A DNA stretch of 18,901 nucleotides from an uncultured Peptococcaceae bacterium (GCA_902462325.1 CABQBF010000039.1:1-18901), one strand, 5' to 3'. Shown: positions 7,314 to 14,235, counted from the stretch's first letter. Notes: generated from the letters alone by a model not told the origin. Numbers and translations are program-made.

Positions 7314-7418
7314 GCCTTTTTTCCGCCTGACGTCGTTGTTTTTTGAAAAGCACTCCTCGTGTACCACTTGTACACGTCGTCGCACTTTTCAAAAAGCCGC
7401 CTAGTCAGCCGCAAAAAA
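7314..7418. repeat. Three-tier palindromic element, family P, copy 1
   Basis: The element begins 6 bp after the mcsB stop. Outer stem: T-run 7317-7322 plus CTGAC (7327-7331) against GTCAG (7404-7408) plus A-run 7413-7418, with two mismatches. Middle stem: TTTTGAAAAG (7341-7350) against CTTTTCAAAA (7385-7394). Tip stem: CGTGTAC (7358-7364) against GTACACG (7370-7376) with loop CACTT. The unpaired CGTTGTT and AGCCGCCT segments are shared with the copy at 13531-13652, while the stem sequences differ. No T-run follows on either strand, so it is not a standard terminator. Confidence 0.8.
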
Positions 7419-7487
7419 TTCTGCGCCTTACAGGCAGAAAGTGGTTAGATTGTTTTAGATTTTCTGCCTTGCTCTACGAAATTTTTT
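7413..7487. repeat. Second nested palindrome between mcsB and clpC
   Basis: AAAAAATT (7413-7420) pairs with AATTTTTT (7480-7487). Inside it AGGCAGAAA (7432-7440) pairs perfectly with TTTCTGCCT (7461-7469). It shares the A-run with the preceding element, so the two structures are mutually exclusive at that point. TCTGCGCCT occurs both inside (with one extra T) and just after it. Confidence 0.6.
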
Positions 7488-7591
7488 CTGCGCCTACAGG
7501 TGGCAGATGGATACATTAATGGATACATTATTTTAAAAACCGCAAAAATTTAGTGCCTGATAAGTAGCGGTTTGCTCTTTGTTTAATTTGA

Positions 7592-7620
7592 TTTTCAGAT
7601 GGTTATAGTAGAGATAAAAT
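7592..7620 (+). promoter_or_regulatory. Weak candidate promoter for clpC
   Basis: TTTTCA (7592-7597) and TAAAAT (7615-7620) are 17 bp apart, just before the AGGAAGG ribosome binding site. An alternative -10 is TATAGT at 7604-7609. No CtsR box is visible in 7488-7645. The 337-bp mcsB-clpC gap makes a separate promoter plausible, but the match is weak. Confidence 0.3.
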
Positions 7621-7645
7621 TGATTCATTTAGGAAGGTGAAGGTT

Positions 7646-10117
7646 ATGTATGGACGTTTTACAGAAAAAGCACAGCATGTGATTTACTATGCGCAGGAGG
7701 AAGCCCGCGCTATGAACTATCCCGCTGTCGGTACGGAACATCTGCTGTTAGGCATCCTGCGGGAAGGGGAAAGCGTAGCGGCCCGTGCCTTGATTGGTCT
7801 GGGTGTGGATTTACAGAAAACGCGAGACATTGTTTTAAAAATGCTTTCGCCTGGCGATACGCCGGTGGGCAATGAAATCGCCATCACGCCGCGGGTGAAA
7901 AAGGTCTTGGCTTTGGCGCAGGATGAAGCGGTGCGTTGGGGCGTGAATTATATCGGAACGGAGCATTTGCTGCTGGGCATTTTGCGGGAAGGCGAAGGCG
8001 TAGCTTCGCAGGTGCTGGAAGAATTGGATATAGACCCCGATATGGTGCGGAAACAGGTCATGGCGCTGTTAGGCGGTCCATCCAGTATGGAAGCCAATGT
8101 GGGCGGCAGTGGAAAAGGCATGAGCAACAAAAACCGTCCTACCTTGGATGAATTTGGCCGCAACTTAAATGAAATGGTGCGGCAGGGCAAGATTGACCCG
8201 GTGATTGGCCGTGATACAGAAATTGAACGGGTGATTCAGGTATTGTGCCGCCGTACCAAAAATAATCCGGCGCTGCTGGGCGAACCAGGCGTTGGGAAAA
8301 CAGCCATTGCCGAAGGGCTGGCGCAGCGTATTGTAAACGGCAAGGTGCCGGAGCTGTTGAAAAATAAAGAAATCATCGCGTTGGATATGGGCTCTCTGGT
8401 AGCAGGCTCCAAATACAGAGGCGATTTTGAAGAACGGCTGAAAAAAATTATGGACGAGGTAAAAGCCGACCAGAATGTGATTTTGTTCATTGATGAAATG
8501 CATACGCTGATTGGCGCCGGCTCTGCCGAAGGCGCTTTGGACGCTGCCAACATTCTGAAGCCGGAGCTGGCCCGCGGCGATATCCAGTGCATTGGCGCTA
8601 CCACATTGGACGAATACCGCAAACACATCGAAAAAGACGCAGCGTTGGAACGCCGGTTCCAGCCCATTACGGTCAATGAACCGACCCAGGAGGACGCCAT
8701 TGCCATTCTGAAGGGTATTCGCGATAAATATGAAGCCCATCACAATGTGGAAATTTCCGACGACGCCATTGAAGCGGCAGTCAAATTGTCCAGCCGTTAT
8801 ATTACCGACCGGTTCCTGCCCGATAAAGCCATCGACTTGATTGACGAAGCGGCGTCGCGGGTACGGCTGCAGACCTATACCGCTCCGCCAGATGTGAAAG
8901 CGCTGGAAGAGGAAATTGAACGGTTAGGCAAAGAAAAAGAAGCTGCCGTTATCAGTCAGGAATATGAAAAAGCAGCCCAGTACCGCGACCAGGAAAAACA
9001 GAAACGGGATGAGCTGAACAAATTAAGCGAGGAATGGAAGAACCAGACCACAACGGAAACCAAAGTGGTAACCGAAGAAGAAATCGCCAATATTGTGTCC
9101 AACTGGACCGGCGTGCCGGTGACCAAGCTGCGGGAAGAAGATACCCAACGGCTGCTGCACATGGAAGAAATTCTGCATAAACGTGTTATCGGCCAGGATG
9201 AAGCAGTAAAAGCGGTTTCCCGCGCTGTGCGCAGAGCGCAGTCCGGCCTGAAAAATCCAAAACGGCCCATTGGCTCCTTCCTGTTCTTAGGGCCTACCGG
9301 CGTTGGCAAAACCGAATTGGCGCGGGCCTTAGCCGAAGTGCTGTTTGACAACGAAGACGCCATCGTGCGGATTGATATGTCTGAATACATGGAAAAACAC
9401 GCCGTATCCAGATTGGTGGGCGCACCTCCGGGATATGTGGGCCACGATGAAGGCGGTCAGCTAACCGAAGCCGTTCGCCGCAGACCATATTCTATCGTAC
9501 TGCTAGATGAAATCGAAAAAGCCCATCCCGATGTGTTCAACATTCTGCTGCAGGTGCTGGACGACGGTCGTTTAACCGACAGCCAGGGCCGTACGGTGGA
9601 CTTCAAGAACACCGTCATTATCATGACCTCCAACATCGGCGCCAGCAACATCAAAACGGCAGGCACCATGGGCTTCTCTGCTGACACCAGCAAAGAAGAA
9701 GAAAAGGCCGCTTATGATAAAATGAAAGCCCGTGTGCTGGATGCCTTGAAGGCAACCTTCCGTCCAGAATTCTTGAACCGTGTTGATGAAACCATCGTGT
9801 TCCATGCCTTAGAAAAAGAACATATCCTGTCCATTGTCGATTTGATGATGGGGGACTTGCACAAACGGCTGCAGGAACAGGAAATCGCTATGGAAGTAAC
9901 GCCGGAAGCCAAAGAAAAACTGGTGGAAGAAGGCTACGACCCAGCTTACGGTGCAAGACCGCTGCGCAGAACCATTCAGCGTTTGGTGGAAGACCCACTG
10001 GCCGAAGATTTGCTGCAGGGCCGCTATCAGGCTGGCGATACGGTGAAAGTAGATGTCACCAAAGACGGCATTGCGCTGTTGAAAGACGGCGAAGTGGAGT
10101 TGGTGAGCGAAGCTTAA
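7646..10117 (+). CDS. clpC: ATP-dependent Clp protease ATPase subunit ClpC
   Basis: 823 aa from the ATG at 7646, with AGGAAGG ending 8 nt upstream; a GTG at 7637 overlaps that site and is rejected. Domains in order: two Clp_N repeats (about 1-145, each with GTEHLLLGILREGE) that bind adaptors and phosphoarginine-tagged substrates; AAA domain D1 with Walker A GEPGVGKT (about 212-219) and Walker B ILFIDEMHT; a coiled middle domain with a UVR-like stretch (EYEKAAQYRDQEKQKRDEL) that binds McsA/MecA-type adaptors; AAA domain D2 with Walker A GPTGVGKT (549-556) and Walker B SIVLLDEIEKAHP; the ClpP-binding loop with MGF; and a C-terminal D2 small domain. It unfolds substrates for ClpP. It is the last gene of the stress operon and ends in a strong terminator. 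No clpP is in the window. Confidence 0.97.
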   Translation: MYGRFTEKAQHVIYYAQEEARAMNYPAVGTEHLLLGILREGESVAARALIGLGVDLQKTRDIVLKMLSPGDTPVGNEIAITPRVKKVLALAQDEAVRWGVNYIGTEHLLLGILREGEGVASQVLEELDIDPDMVRKQVMALLGGPSSMEANVGGSGKGMSNKNRPTLDEFGRNLNEMVRQGKIDPVIGRDTEIERVIQVLCRRTKNNPALLGEPGVGKTAIAEGLAQRIVNGKVPELLKNKEIIALDMGSLVAGSKYRGDFEERLKKIMDEVKADQNVILFIDEMHTLIGAGSAEGALDAANILKPELARGDIQCIGATTLDEYRKHIEKDAALERRFQPITVNEPTQEDAIAILKGIRDKYEAHHNVEISDDAIEAAVKLSSRYITDRFLPDKAIDLIDEAASRVRLQTYTAPPDVKALEEEIERLGKEKEAAVISQEYEKAAQYRDQEKQKRDELNKLSEEWKNQTTTETKVVTEEEIANIVSNWTGVPVTKLREEDTQRLLHMEEILHKRVIGQDEAVKAVSRAVRRAQSGLKNPKRPIGSFLFLGPTGVGKTELARALAEVLFDNEDAIVRIDMSEYMEKHAVSRLVGAPPGYVGHDEGGQLTEAVRRRPYSIVLLDEIEKAHPDVFNILLQVLDDGRLTDSQGRTVDFKNTVIIMTSNIGASNIKTAGTMGFSADTSKEEEKAAYDKMKARVLDALKATFRPEFLNRVDETIVFHALEKEHILSIVDLMMGDLHKRLQEQEIAMEVTPEAKEKLVEEGYDPAYGARPLRRTIQRLVEDPLAEDLLQGRYQAGDTVKVDVTKDGIALLKDGEVELVSEA

Positions 10118-10146
10118 TGTTTTCTTAACAAGCGAGCGATAGAAAG

Positions 10147-10183
10147 AAGGCCACTGCCTCAAAAAGTGAGACAGCGGCCTTTT
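10147..10183. terminator. Terminator after clpC
   Basis: AAGGCC, CTG and CTCA on the left arm pair with TGAG, CAG and GGCCTT on the right (two single mismatches), around an AAAAG loop, followed by TTTTGT on the plus strand. On the minus strand a pyrimidine-rich CTTCTTTCT follows, so it may also serve the convergent globin operon. Confidence 0.85.
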
Positions 10184-10233
10184 GTATGCAAATTATGCGT
10201 TTTTTAACAAACAGCAGTCTTTACGTTATATGT

Positions 10234-10668
10234 TTATTTTTGTGCTGCGTATAATTTTGCTTCTTCGGCAATAAAAATTTCAGCCAGCACGCCGTAGGCT
10301 TCTTCCCAAGCTTTCAGGATTTCATCTGTTGCGGCGTCCCCCAGCACTTCTTTGATTGCACCCAGTAGATTGGCGCCGACAATTGGATAGTGCTCTGGTT
10401 TTACACCGCAAGCCACGTGCCGCACACCGATTGTCTGTACCAGTGGCATAATTGCAGAAAGATTTTCAATATTTTCGGCAGCGCCCATCACAGCCATAGC
10501 CAATGCTTTTGGCTGTTCGCCGTTTTTCTGGCGAGCCATATCAAACATAGGAGCCACTTCAGCATTGTTTTCAAACATTCTTTGGTAGAAACGTGTTGTG
10601 ATTGCAACGCCGTGTTCTCTCAAAACAGGAACTGTACTTTTAATTACATTGATTGTTTCCTGATTCAT
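10234..10668 (-). CDS. Single-domain globin (flavohaemoglobin-type globin domain, Vgb-like)
   Basis: 144 aa, matching the globin domain of flavohaemoglobin Hmp without the reductase part. Key residues are present: Tyr28 (B10) in RFYQRMFENN, Gln52 (E7) in NGEQPKAL, proximal His84 (F8) in VRHVACGVKPEHYPIVG, with Tyr94 of the proximal hydrogen-bond network. The end KAWEEAYGVLAEIFI is also typical. Such globins bind O2 and NO and can turn NO into nitrate when supplied with electrons by a partner reductase. AAGGAGG lies 7 nt before the ATG. It is the second gene after a BFD-like [2Fe-2S] gene 92 nt upstream in the same orientation, a likely partner. I infer nitrosative or oxygen stress defence in an otherwise anaerobic-looking genome. 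Confidence 0.92.
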   Translation of the reverse strand: MNQETINVIKSTVPVLREHGVAITTRFYQRMFENNAEVAPMFDMARQKNGEQPKALAMAVMGAAENIENLSAIMPLVQTIGVRHVACGVKPEHYPIVGANLLGAIKEVLGDAATDEILKAWEEAYGVLAEIFIAEEAKLYAAQK

Positions 10669-10760
10669 AAAAATTCCTCCTTGAAAAAGCTGTACAAAGG
10701 TTGCTGGAACTTTTCAGCAAGTGGAGCCGGGGAAGATTATGTGTAAAAACCCCTGCTTAT

Positions 10761-10958
10761 CTATTTCATCATAATTTCAGAGATGGCGTCCAGAATTTTG
10801 TCATGGCAGCCGCCGCAGCCGGTAGAACAGTGGGTGATAGCCTGAACCTCTTCAAAGCTCTTTAACACGTCGTCAAAGTGGTCCAACTGATGCAGCGCAT
10901 CGGCTACGTCGCCATAAGAAACCTGTTTACAATTACAAATCATTTCATCTGGTCTCAT
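10761..10958 (-). CDS. BFD-like [2Fe-2S]-binding protein
   Basis: 65 aa. The pattern Cys8-x-Cys10 and Cys48-x2-Cys51 (TGCGGCHDKI) fits the bacterioferritin-associated ferredoxin-like [2Fe-2S] domain, which occurs as a stand-alone protein and inside NirB-, NifU- and GlpA-type enzymes; Cys44 is an extra nearby Cys. In BFD proteins the cluster passes electrons to a haem or ferritin partner. Here the partner may be the globin encoded downstream. GAGGAGG lies 8 nt upstream of the ATG. The leader contains a 10-bp inverted repeat overlapping the -10 box, suggesting repressor control. Between this gene and the globin only a small hairpin, TTGCTG (10701-10706) with CAGCAA (10715-10720), is visible. 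Confidence 0.85.
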   Translation of the reverse strand: MRPDEMICNCKQVSYGDVADALHQLDHFDDVLKSFEEVQAITHCSTGCGGCHDKILDAISEIMMK

Positions 10959-10987
10959 TTTAAAATCCTCCTCTTGATAAAAGCTTT

Positions 10988-11028
10988 TTTATGCTATTGT
11001 TATGAAACTGTATCTATTATAGCATAAA
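10988..11028 (-). promoter_or_regulatory. Promoter and palindromic operator of the BFD-globin operon
   Basis: A perfect TATAAT on the minus strand (11016-11021) overlaps the arm of a perfect 10-bp inverted repeat: TTTATGCTAT (10988-10997) and ATAGCATAAA (11019-11028), spacer 21 nt. No good -35 is seen at the right distance. A regulator bound here would block the promoter; alternatively the transcript folds into a hairpin near its 5' end. Confidence 0.55.
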
Positions 11029-11114
11029 GTAAGCGAGGATACTAGAGGTATTTCACAACAGAATAATTCTATGCTGGGAGAAAGAAACTGTAAAACTGTA
11101 ATACGGATTCTTTT

Positions 11115-11162
11115 CGGTATTATGCTGCTGGCGCCACAGACTGTGCCAGCAGCATAATACCG
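11115..11162. repeat. Perfect 18-bp palindrome at the 3' end of the TauE/SafE gene
   Basis: CGGTATTATGCTGCTGGC (11115-11132) and GCCAGCAGCATAATACCG (11145-11162) pair perfectly. The 12-nt loop region contains CACAG and CTGTG, which pair as an alternative. The palindrome contains the stop codon and the last coding triplets of the exporter gene. There is no T-run after it on the minus strand (GAAAAGAATCC), so a rho-independent terminator is not obvious. Confidence 0.7.
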
Positions 11163-11887
11163 GCCAGCATCAGGGCCAGATTGACCAGCACGTTAAATTT
11201 GCGGGCGTCTGCCCGTTGGGCAATCCAACTGCTGGTTCGCACAGCGGCCAGCATCACCAGCAACGCGATGCCAGTAAGCAACAGCGTATCGGCGGTGTAT
11301 TGTTTTTGCATAAAATGCTCCAGCGCCACCAAGCCCATGGCGAAGCTGCCGTTGGCGAACATGGTGCCGCGGAAGACATCTTTATCGGGCAAGTGACGGG
11401 TGCAATAGATGACCACCAGCGGCCCGCCTGAGGCAAACGCGCCGGAGAAAAAGCCGCCGCCGATTAAATAGAGCCAATCCCAAGGTTTAGCCTGCGGCGG
11501 GGCGCTGGTGCCGCGCCGGATCAACTGCACCAGGAAGGGCAGTGCCGAAACTGCCAAAATAAACAGCCCCAGCAGCAGCTTCAGCGCTGTTTCCGGCAAA
11601 TACCGCAGACTGAAGATACCGATTGGCATGCCAATACAGGTAAACCCGACAATGATCAGCAATTCCCGCCAGTGGATGCGTTTTCGATTTTGCACCGCCT
11701 GCACAACAGCTTGCACAAAGCTGCTTAAGGCCAACACCGCCACCGCTGTGGACAAATCTAAAATCTGACTGAGCAGCGGTAAGGCAATCACATTGCCGGC
11801 AAAGCCGATAACGCCGGAGATCGTCATGGTAACAAACATAATCACAGTAAAAAGCATAATAACAGTAAAAAGCGCCAGTGTGGCCAT
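11120..11887 (-). CDS. Sulfite exporter TauE/SafE family membrane protein
   Basis: 255 aa with about eight hydrophobic segments in two halves, typical of TauE/SafE (formerly DUF81). The N-terminal repeat has SGVIGFAGNVIALPLLSQ and the second half FFSGAFASGGPLVVIYCTRH; these Gly-rich membrane re-entrant motifs mark the family. Members are thought to export sulfite, sulfoacetate or other small sulfur or organic anions; the substrate here is unknown. I choose the ATG at 11887 (MATLALFTV) because GGGGGAG lies 8 nt upstream; the upstream ATG at 11917 has no such site. The first helix contains an 18-bp tandem duplication (FTVIML, FTVIMF). A good promoter, TTGACA-18 bp-TATGAT, lies immediately upstream, and the gene is divergent from the sugar transferase. 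Confidence 0.88.
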   Translation of the reverse strand: MATLALFTVIMLFTVIMFVTMTISGVIGFAGNVIALPLLSQILDLSTAVAVLALSSFVQAVVQAVQNRKRIHWRELLIIVGFTCIGMPIGIFSLRYLPETALKLLLGLFILAVSALPFLVQLIRRGTSAPPQAKPWDWLYLIGGGFFSGAFASGGPLVVIYCTRHLPDKDVFRGTMFANGSFAMGLVALEHFMQKQYTADTLLLTGIALLVMLAAVRTSSWIAQRADARKFNVLVNLALMLAGIMLLAQSVAPAA

Positions 11888-11919
11888 AGTCAAACTCCCC
11901 CTTACAAAACGATACATCT

Positions 11920-11949
11920 ATCATAAAACCCACAAGAATTTTTTGTCAA
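11920..11949 (-). promoter_or_regulatory. Promoter of the TauE/SafE gene
   Basis: Minus strand: perfect TTGACA (11944-11949), 18-bp spacer, TATGAT (11920-11925). Confidence 0.65.
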
Positions 11950-12016
11950 GCCATTTAGAATATTTTTGCCTTTTTGTGTAATTTGTAAGAAATTCATTTT
12001 CTTATGACGGTATTTT

Positions 12017-12025
12017 TGCTATAAT
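12017..12025 (+). promoter_or_regulatory. Extended -10 promoter of the sugar transferase gene
   Basis: TGCTATAAT at 12017-12025 is a perfect extended -10 (TGnTATAAT); no clear -35, as is common for this class. It implies a leader of about 105 nt before the ATG at 12138. I recognise no known riboswitch in that leader. Confidence 0.6.
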
Positions 12026-12137
12026 GACATAACAGATACTATCCTCGGCGGTAGGAAATTGACCAATGATTACCTTGTGCGAAAATGGGGTTCTAATTGG
12101 GTTGTGATTGTAATGGAAATGGAGTTGTCAGGTTTCT

Positions 12138-13532
12138 ATGATAAAAGAAAATCAAAAATATTTAAACCGGCTGCAGATTGTGCTGGATTTGAGCCTGGTA
12201 GCCATCTCCATGGCCATTGCCTATTGGGGCCGCTTCGTGCTGTTGGACGGCGCCAGGTCGCTGAGCCAGGAGCAAATGCTGAAAATTGTGGCCTGTACGG
12301 TGCTGCTCTACGGCGTGCTGTATTCCCGCATGGGGCTTTACCGTCCCAAGCGGCGGGAATCGCTGTTTAAAGAATGTACTGAGATTTTGCAGGCCAACGG
12401 CTTAGGCTTAGCCTGCCTGATGATAGCCTTTTTCTTCTTTAAAATTGTGGATTTCTCCCGCGGTCAGTTGGCAATCTTTTTTGTTACCAACGTGCTGCTG
12501 ATGCTGCTGGAGCGCTCGGCAATCCGTATTATCCTGCGCCAGTTCCGGCGGCAGGGCTTTAATTTGCGCCATTGTCTGGTTATTGGCGCCAACGAAATCA
12601 GCGATGATTTTATCAGCCGGGTAGAAAAAAATAAACACTGGGGCTACCGCATAGAAGGCATTCTGGATAATTGGATTGTGCCGGCCAAAGAATACCGCGG
12701 TTATCCGGTGCTGGGCCGCATTGAGAATCTGGTGGACGTGCTGCTGCATAAATATTTTGACTTGGTCATCATTGCGCTGACCTCGGAGGATGCCGAGGAC
12801 TTGGGCTATATATTGGCCCAGTGCGAAAAGGCCGGCGTAAAGAGCAACATCATTCCCTATTACTACAAATATGTGCCTACCCAGCCCTATATGGACGATT
12901 TGGACGGCCTTTCCGTCATCGATACCCGTCGGGTGCCGCTGGACAACTGGTTCAAAAGCGGCTTGAAACGGGCCTTTGATATCGCCTTTGCCTCAGCGGC
13001 CATTCTGATTACCTCGCCGGTGATGCTGCTTTCGGTGCTGATGATTAAGCTGACCTCGCCGGGGCCGATTATTTTTCATCAGGAGCGGGTGGGCCTGAAC
13101 CGCAAGCCCTTTATGATGTATAAGTTCCGCTCCATGCATGTGCAGACCGATGAAGAAGAACGGGAACAGTGGACCACCAAAGACGACCCGCGCAAAACCA
13201 AATGGGGAGCGTTCATGCGCAAGACCAGCATCGACGAGCTGCCCCAGTTTTTTAACGTGCTGAAAGGCGATATGTCGGTAGTAGGCCCGCGGCCAGAACG
13301 GCCCTTCTTTGTAGAAAAGTTCCGCGAAGAAGTGCCCCGCTACATGATTAAACATCAAGTGCGGCCCGGCATCACCGGTTGGGCGCAGGTAAACGGCCTG
13401 CGCGGCGATACCTCCATAGAAGAACGGATTAACCACGACTTGTATTATATCGAGAACTGGACCTTCGCCTTCGACCTGCGGATTATATTGTGGACGGTGT
13501 TTAAGGGGTTTATCAATAAGAACGCCTACTAA
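12138..13532 (+). CDS. Undecaprenyl-phosphate sugar-1-phosphate transferase (exopolysaccharide priming enzyme, WcaJ-type)
   Basis: 464 aa, usual length for the polyprenyl glycosylphosphotransferase family. Residues 1-125 hold four or five membrane helices; about 145-235 form a Rossmann-like domain (HCLVIGANEISDDFI to YFDLVIIALTSED); about 275-464 are the bacterial sugar transferase catalytic domain, beginning RAFDIAFASAAILITSPVML, with SPGPIIFHQERVGLN and MYKFRSM, the catalytic Asp366-Glu367 in SIDELPQFFNVLKGDMS, VGPRPE, and the final RPGITGWAQVNGLRGDT. It transfers a sugar-1-phosphate, often glucose or galactose, from UDP-sugar to undecaprenyl phosphate, the first step of capsule or exopolysaccharide synthesis. 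CAGG lies 7 nt before the ATG, a weak ribosome site. It stands alone, with no other polysaccharide genes in view, and is immediately followed by a large palindromic repeat. Sugar specificity is not readable. Confidence 0.92.
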   Translation: MIKENQKYLNRLQIVLDLSLVAISMAIAYWGRFVLLDGARSLSQEQMLKIVACTVLLYGVLYSRMGLYRPKRRESLFKECTEILQANGLGLACLMIAFFFFKIVDFSRGQLAIFFVTNVLLMLLERSAIRIILRQFRRQGFNLRHCLVIGANEISDDFISRVEKNKHWGYRIEGILDNWIVPAKEYRGYPVLGRIENLVDVLLHKYFDLVIIALTSEDAEDLGYILAQCEKAGVKSNIIPYYYKYVPTQPYMDDLDGLSVIDTRRVPLDNWFKSGLKRAFDIAFASAAILITSPVMLLSVLMIKLTSPGPIIFHQERVGLNRKPFMMYKFRSMHVQTDEEEREQWTTKDDPRKTKWGAFMRKTSIDELPQFFNVLKGDMSVVGPRPERPFFVEKFREEVPRYMIKHQVRPGITGWAQVNGLRGDTSIEERINHDLYYIENWTFAFDLRIILWTVFKGFINKNAY

Positions 13533-13652
13533 GACTGGTCTTTTTCACGAATAGCTGCGTTGTTTTCAAATTCGTTTGCTCGCGTACCATTAGTACGCCA
13601 CGCTGCGCGAATTTGAAAGCCGCCTTGCTCTGCGTGAAAAATCCGGCGTCTT
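13531..13652. repeat. Three-tier palindromic element, family P, copy 2
   Basis: The element begins at the stop codon of the sugar transferase. Outermost AAGAC (13531-13535) with GTCTT (13648-13652); outer TTTTTCACG (13541-13549) with CGTGAAAAA (13633-13641); middle TTTCAAATTCG (13564-13574) with CGAATTTGAAA (13608-13618); tip GCGTAC (13582-13587) with GTACGC (13593-13598), loop CATTA. All arms pair perfectly. Same architecture, 5-nt loop and unpaired CGTTGTT/AGCCGCCT segments as copy 1 (7314-7418), with different stem sequences. Confidence 0.85.
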
Positions 13653-13683
13653 AGCCATGCGTTATCATTGGACAGTGTTGTTT

Positions 13684-13872
13684 TTGAATTCGTTTGTAAT
13701 TTTTTACCGTCCTTCGTATTTTTTTACCGTCTTCGCCCGTTCCTCCGTGGCTCTGGACATTTCCTCGGTTGTCCGCTTTTGTCAAACTGCGTTTGCCACA
13801 GCCAGGACAACCATCGTCATTGTCCACACCCCACGCTTTTCTGGTGGGGCGCAAGTCGGAATTTTGGCGAAG
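13684..13872 (-). repeat. Structured repeat, family Q, copy A (inverted)
   Basis: The core is 13731-13872 on the minus strand. It starts CTTCGCCAAAATTCCGACTT and ends GCCACGGAGGAACGGGCGAAG (21 nt; last 14 are AGGAACGGGCGAAG). The terminal stem is ACCGTCTTCGCC with GGCGAAGACGGT, 12 bp perfect. Internally TTGTCC pairs with GGACAA and CAAAC with GTTTG. After the core (13730 down to 13684) an A-rich tail repeats ACGGTAAAAAA with a period of about 20. Copies B and C lie in the opposite orientation before pgm and argH. Confidence 0.75.
13829..13849 (+). repeat. Conserved-loop hairpin, family H, copy 1
   Basis: Stem CCCCAC (13829-13834) and GTGGGG (13844-13849), loop GCTTTTCTG. It lies inside repeat Q copy A, on the opposite strand to that element. 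Confidence 0.65.
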
Positions 13873-13973
13873 ACGGTGTGGGAGATTTTAACCCCATAGA
13901 CCGGCAGAAAGAACCCTGATGCTTTGTCATGCTAAACAGATATGAAGCAATAGTACCGGAAGGGGGATTCTTC

Positions 13974-14001
13974 GATGCCGCACGCATTTCTGGTGCGGTA
14001 C
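13974..14001 (+). repeat. Conserved-loop hairpin, family H, copy 2
   Basis: GATG, then stem CCGCAC (13978-13983), loop GCATTTCTG, stem GTGCGG (13993-13998), then TAC. It sits in a larger unit starting TTTGTCATGCT (13923) and ending CAGAATGACG (14003-14012). Directly after it, GATAACGG (14012-14019) pairs with CCGTTATC (14053-14060). Confidence 0.65.
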
Positions 14002-14020
14002 GCAGAATGACGATAACGGA

Positions 14021-14048
14021 CACTCGCTGCCCTTCTATGGTTTTCACA
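14021..14048 (+). repeat. Short interspersed motif, family M, copy 1 of 4 clear copies
   Basis: CACTCGCTGCCCTTCTATGG followed by TTTTCACA. Related copies: 14335-14362, 17803-17830 and 17935-17964, plus a diverged one on the minus strand near 13881-13908. The 14335 and 17935 copies precede family Q copies B and C by nearly the same distance (43 and 39 bp). Confidence 0.6.
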
Positions 14049-14070
14049 TTTTCCGTTATCTTTAGCCAAA

Positions 14071-14178
14071 CACTGGCCTACGGCCAGCGGACAGCTTTCA
14101 GCGCATTCGCGCAGAAAATCGCGCTTTATGCGCGCTAGCGGCATCTGTCCCTACAAACTATCTGCCGCACAGAATACA
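14071..14178 (+). repeat. Palindromic repeat, family G, copy 1
   Basis: It begins CACTGGCCTACGGCCAGCGG (14071-14090) and ends with CCCTACAAACTATCTGCCGC then ACAGAATACA (14149-14178). The middle forms a hairpin closed by GGACAG (14089-14094) and CTGTCC (14145-14150), with an inner GCGC-rich part. Copy 2 is at 17855-17922 with the same ends and a different, shorter stem. Confidence 0.7.
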
Positions 14179-14184
14179 AATTCT

Positions 14185-14218
14185 CGCTGGCCTTTTTCGT
14201 CTCTGGCATCGTTGTTTT
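14185..14218 (+). repeat. Truncated left arm of family P (remnant 1)
   Basis: CGCTGGCCTTTTTCGTCTCT followed by GGCATCGTTGTTTT. It aligns without gaps to 17601-17634 and to the left arm of copy 1 (7314-7342), but no right arm follows; a TGTCA-type repeat begins instead. Confidence 0.6.
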
Positions 14219-14235
14219 GGTATGCTGAGCCGGTC

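Noticed and set aside
7314..7418. Plain rho-independent terminator after mcsB
   Set aside because: The stem is interrupted and flanked by an A-run, not a T-run, on the 3' side of either strand.
8165..8743. Minus-strand frames antisense to clpC
   Set aside because: They are shadow frames of a conserved gene; no start signals.
12059..12370. 103-codon plus-strand frame overlapping the start of the sugar transferase
   Set aside because: Wrong frame relative to the clear transferase; its translation is a frame-shifted copy without family features or a ribosome site.
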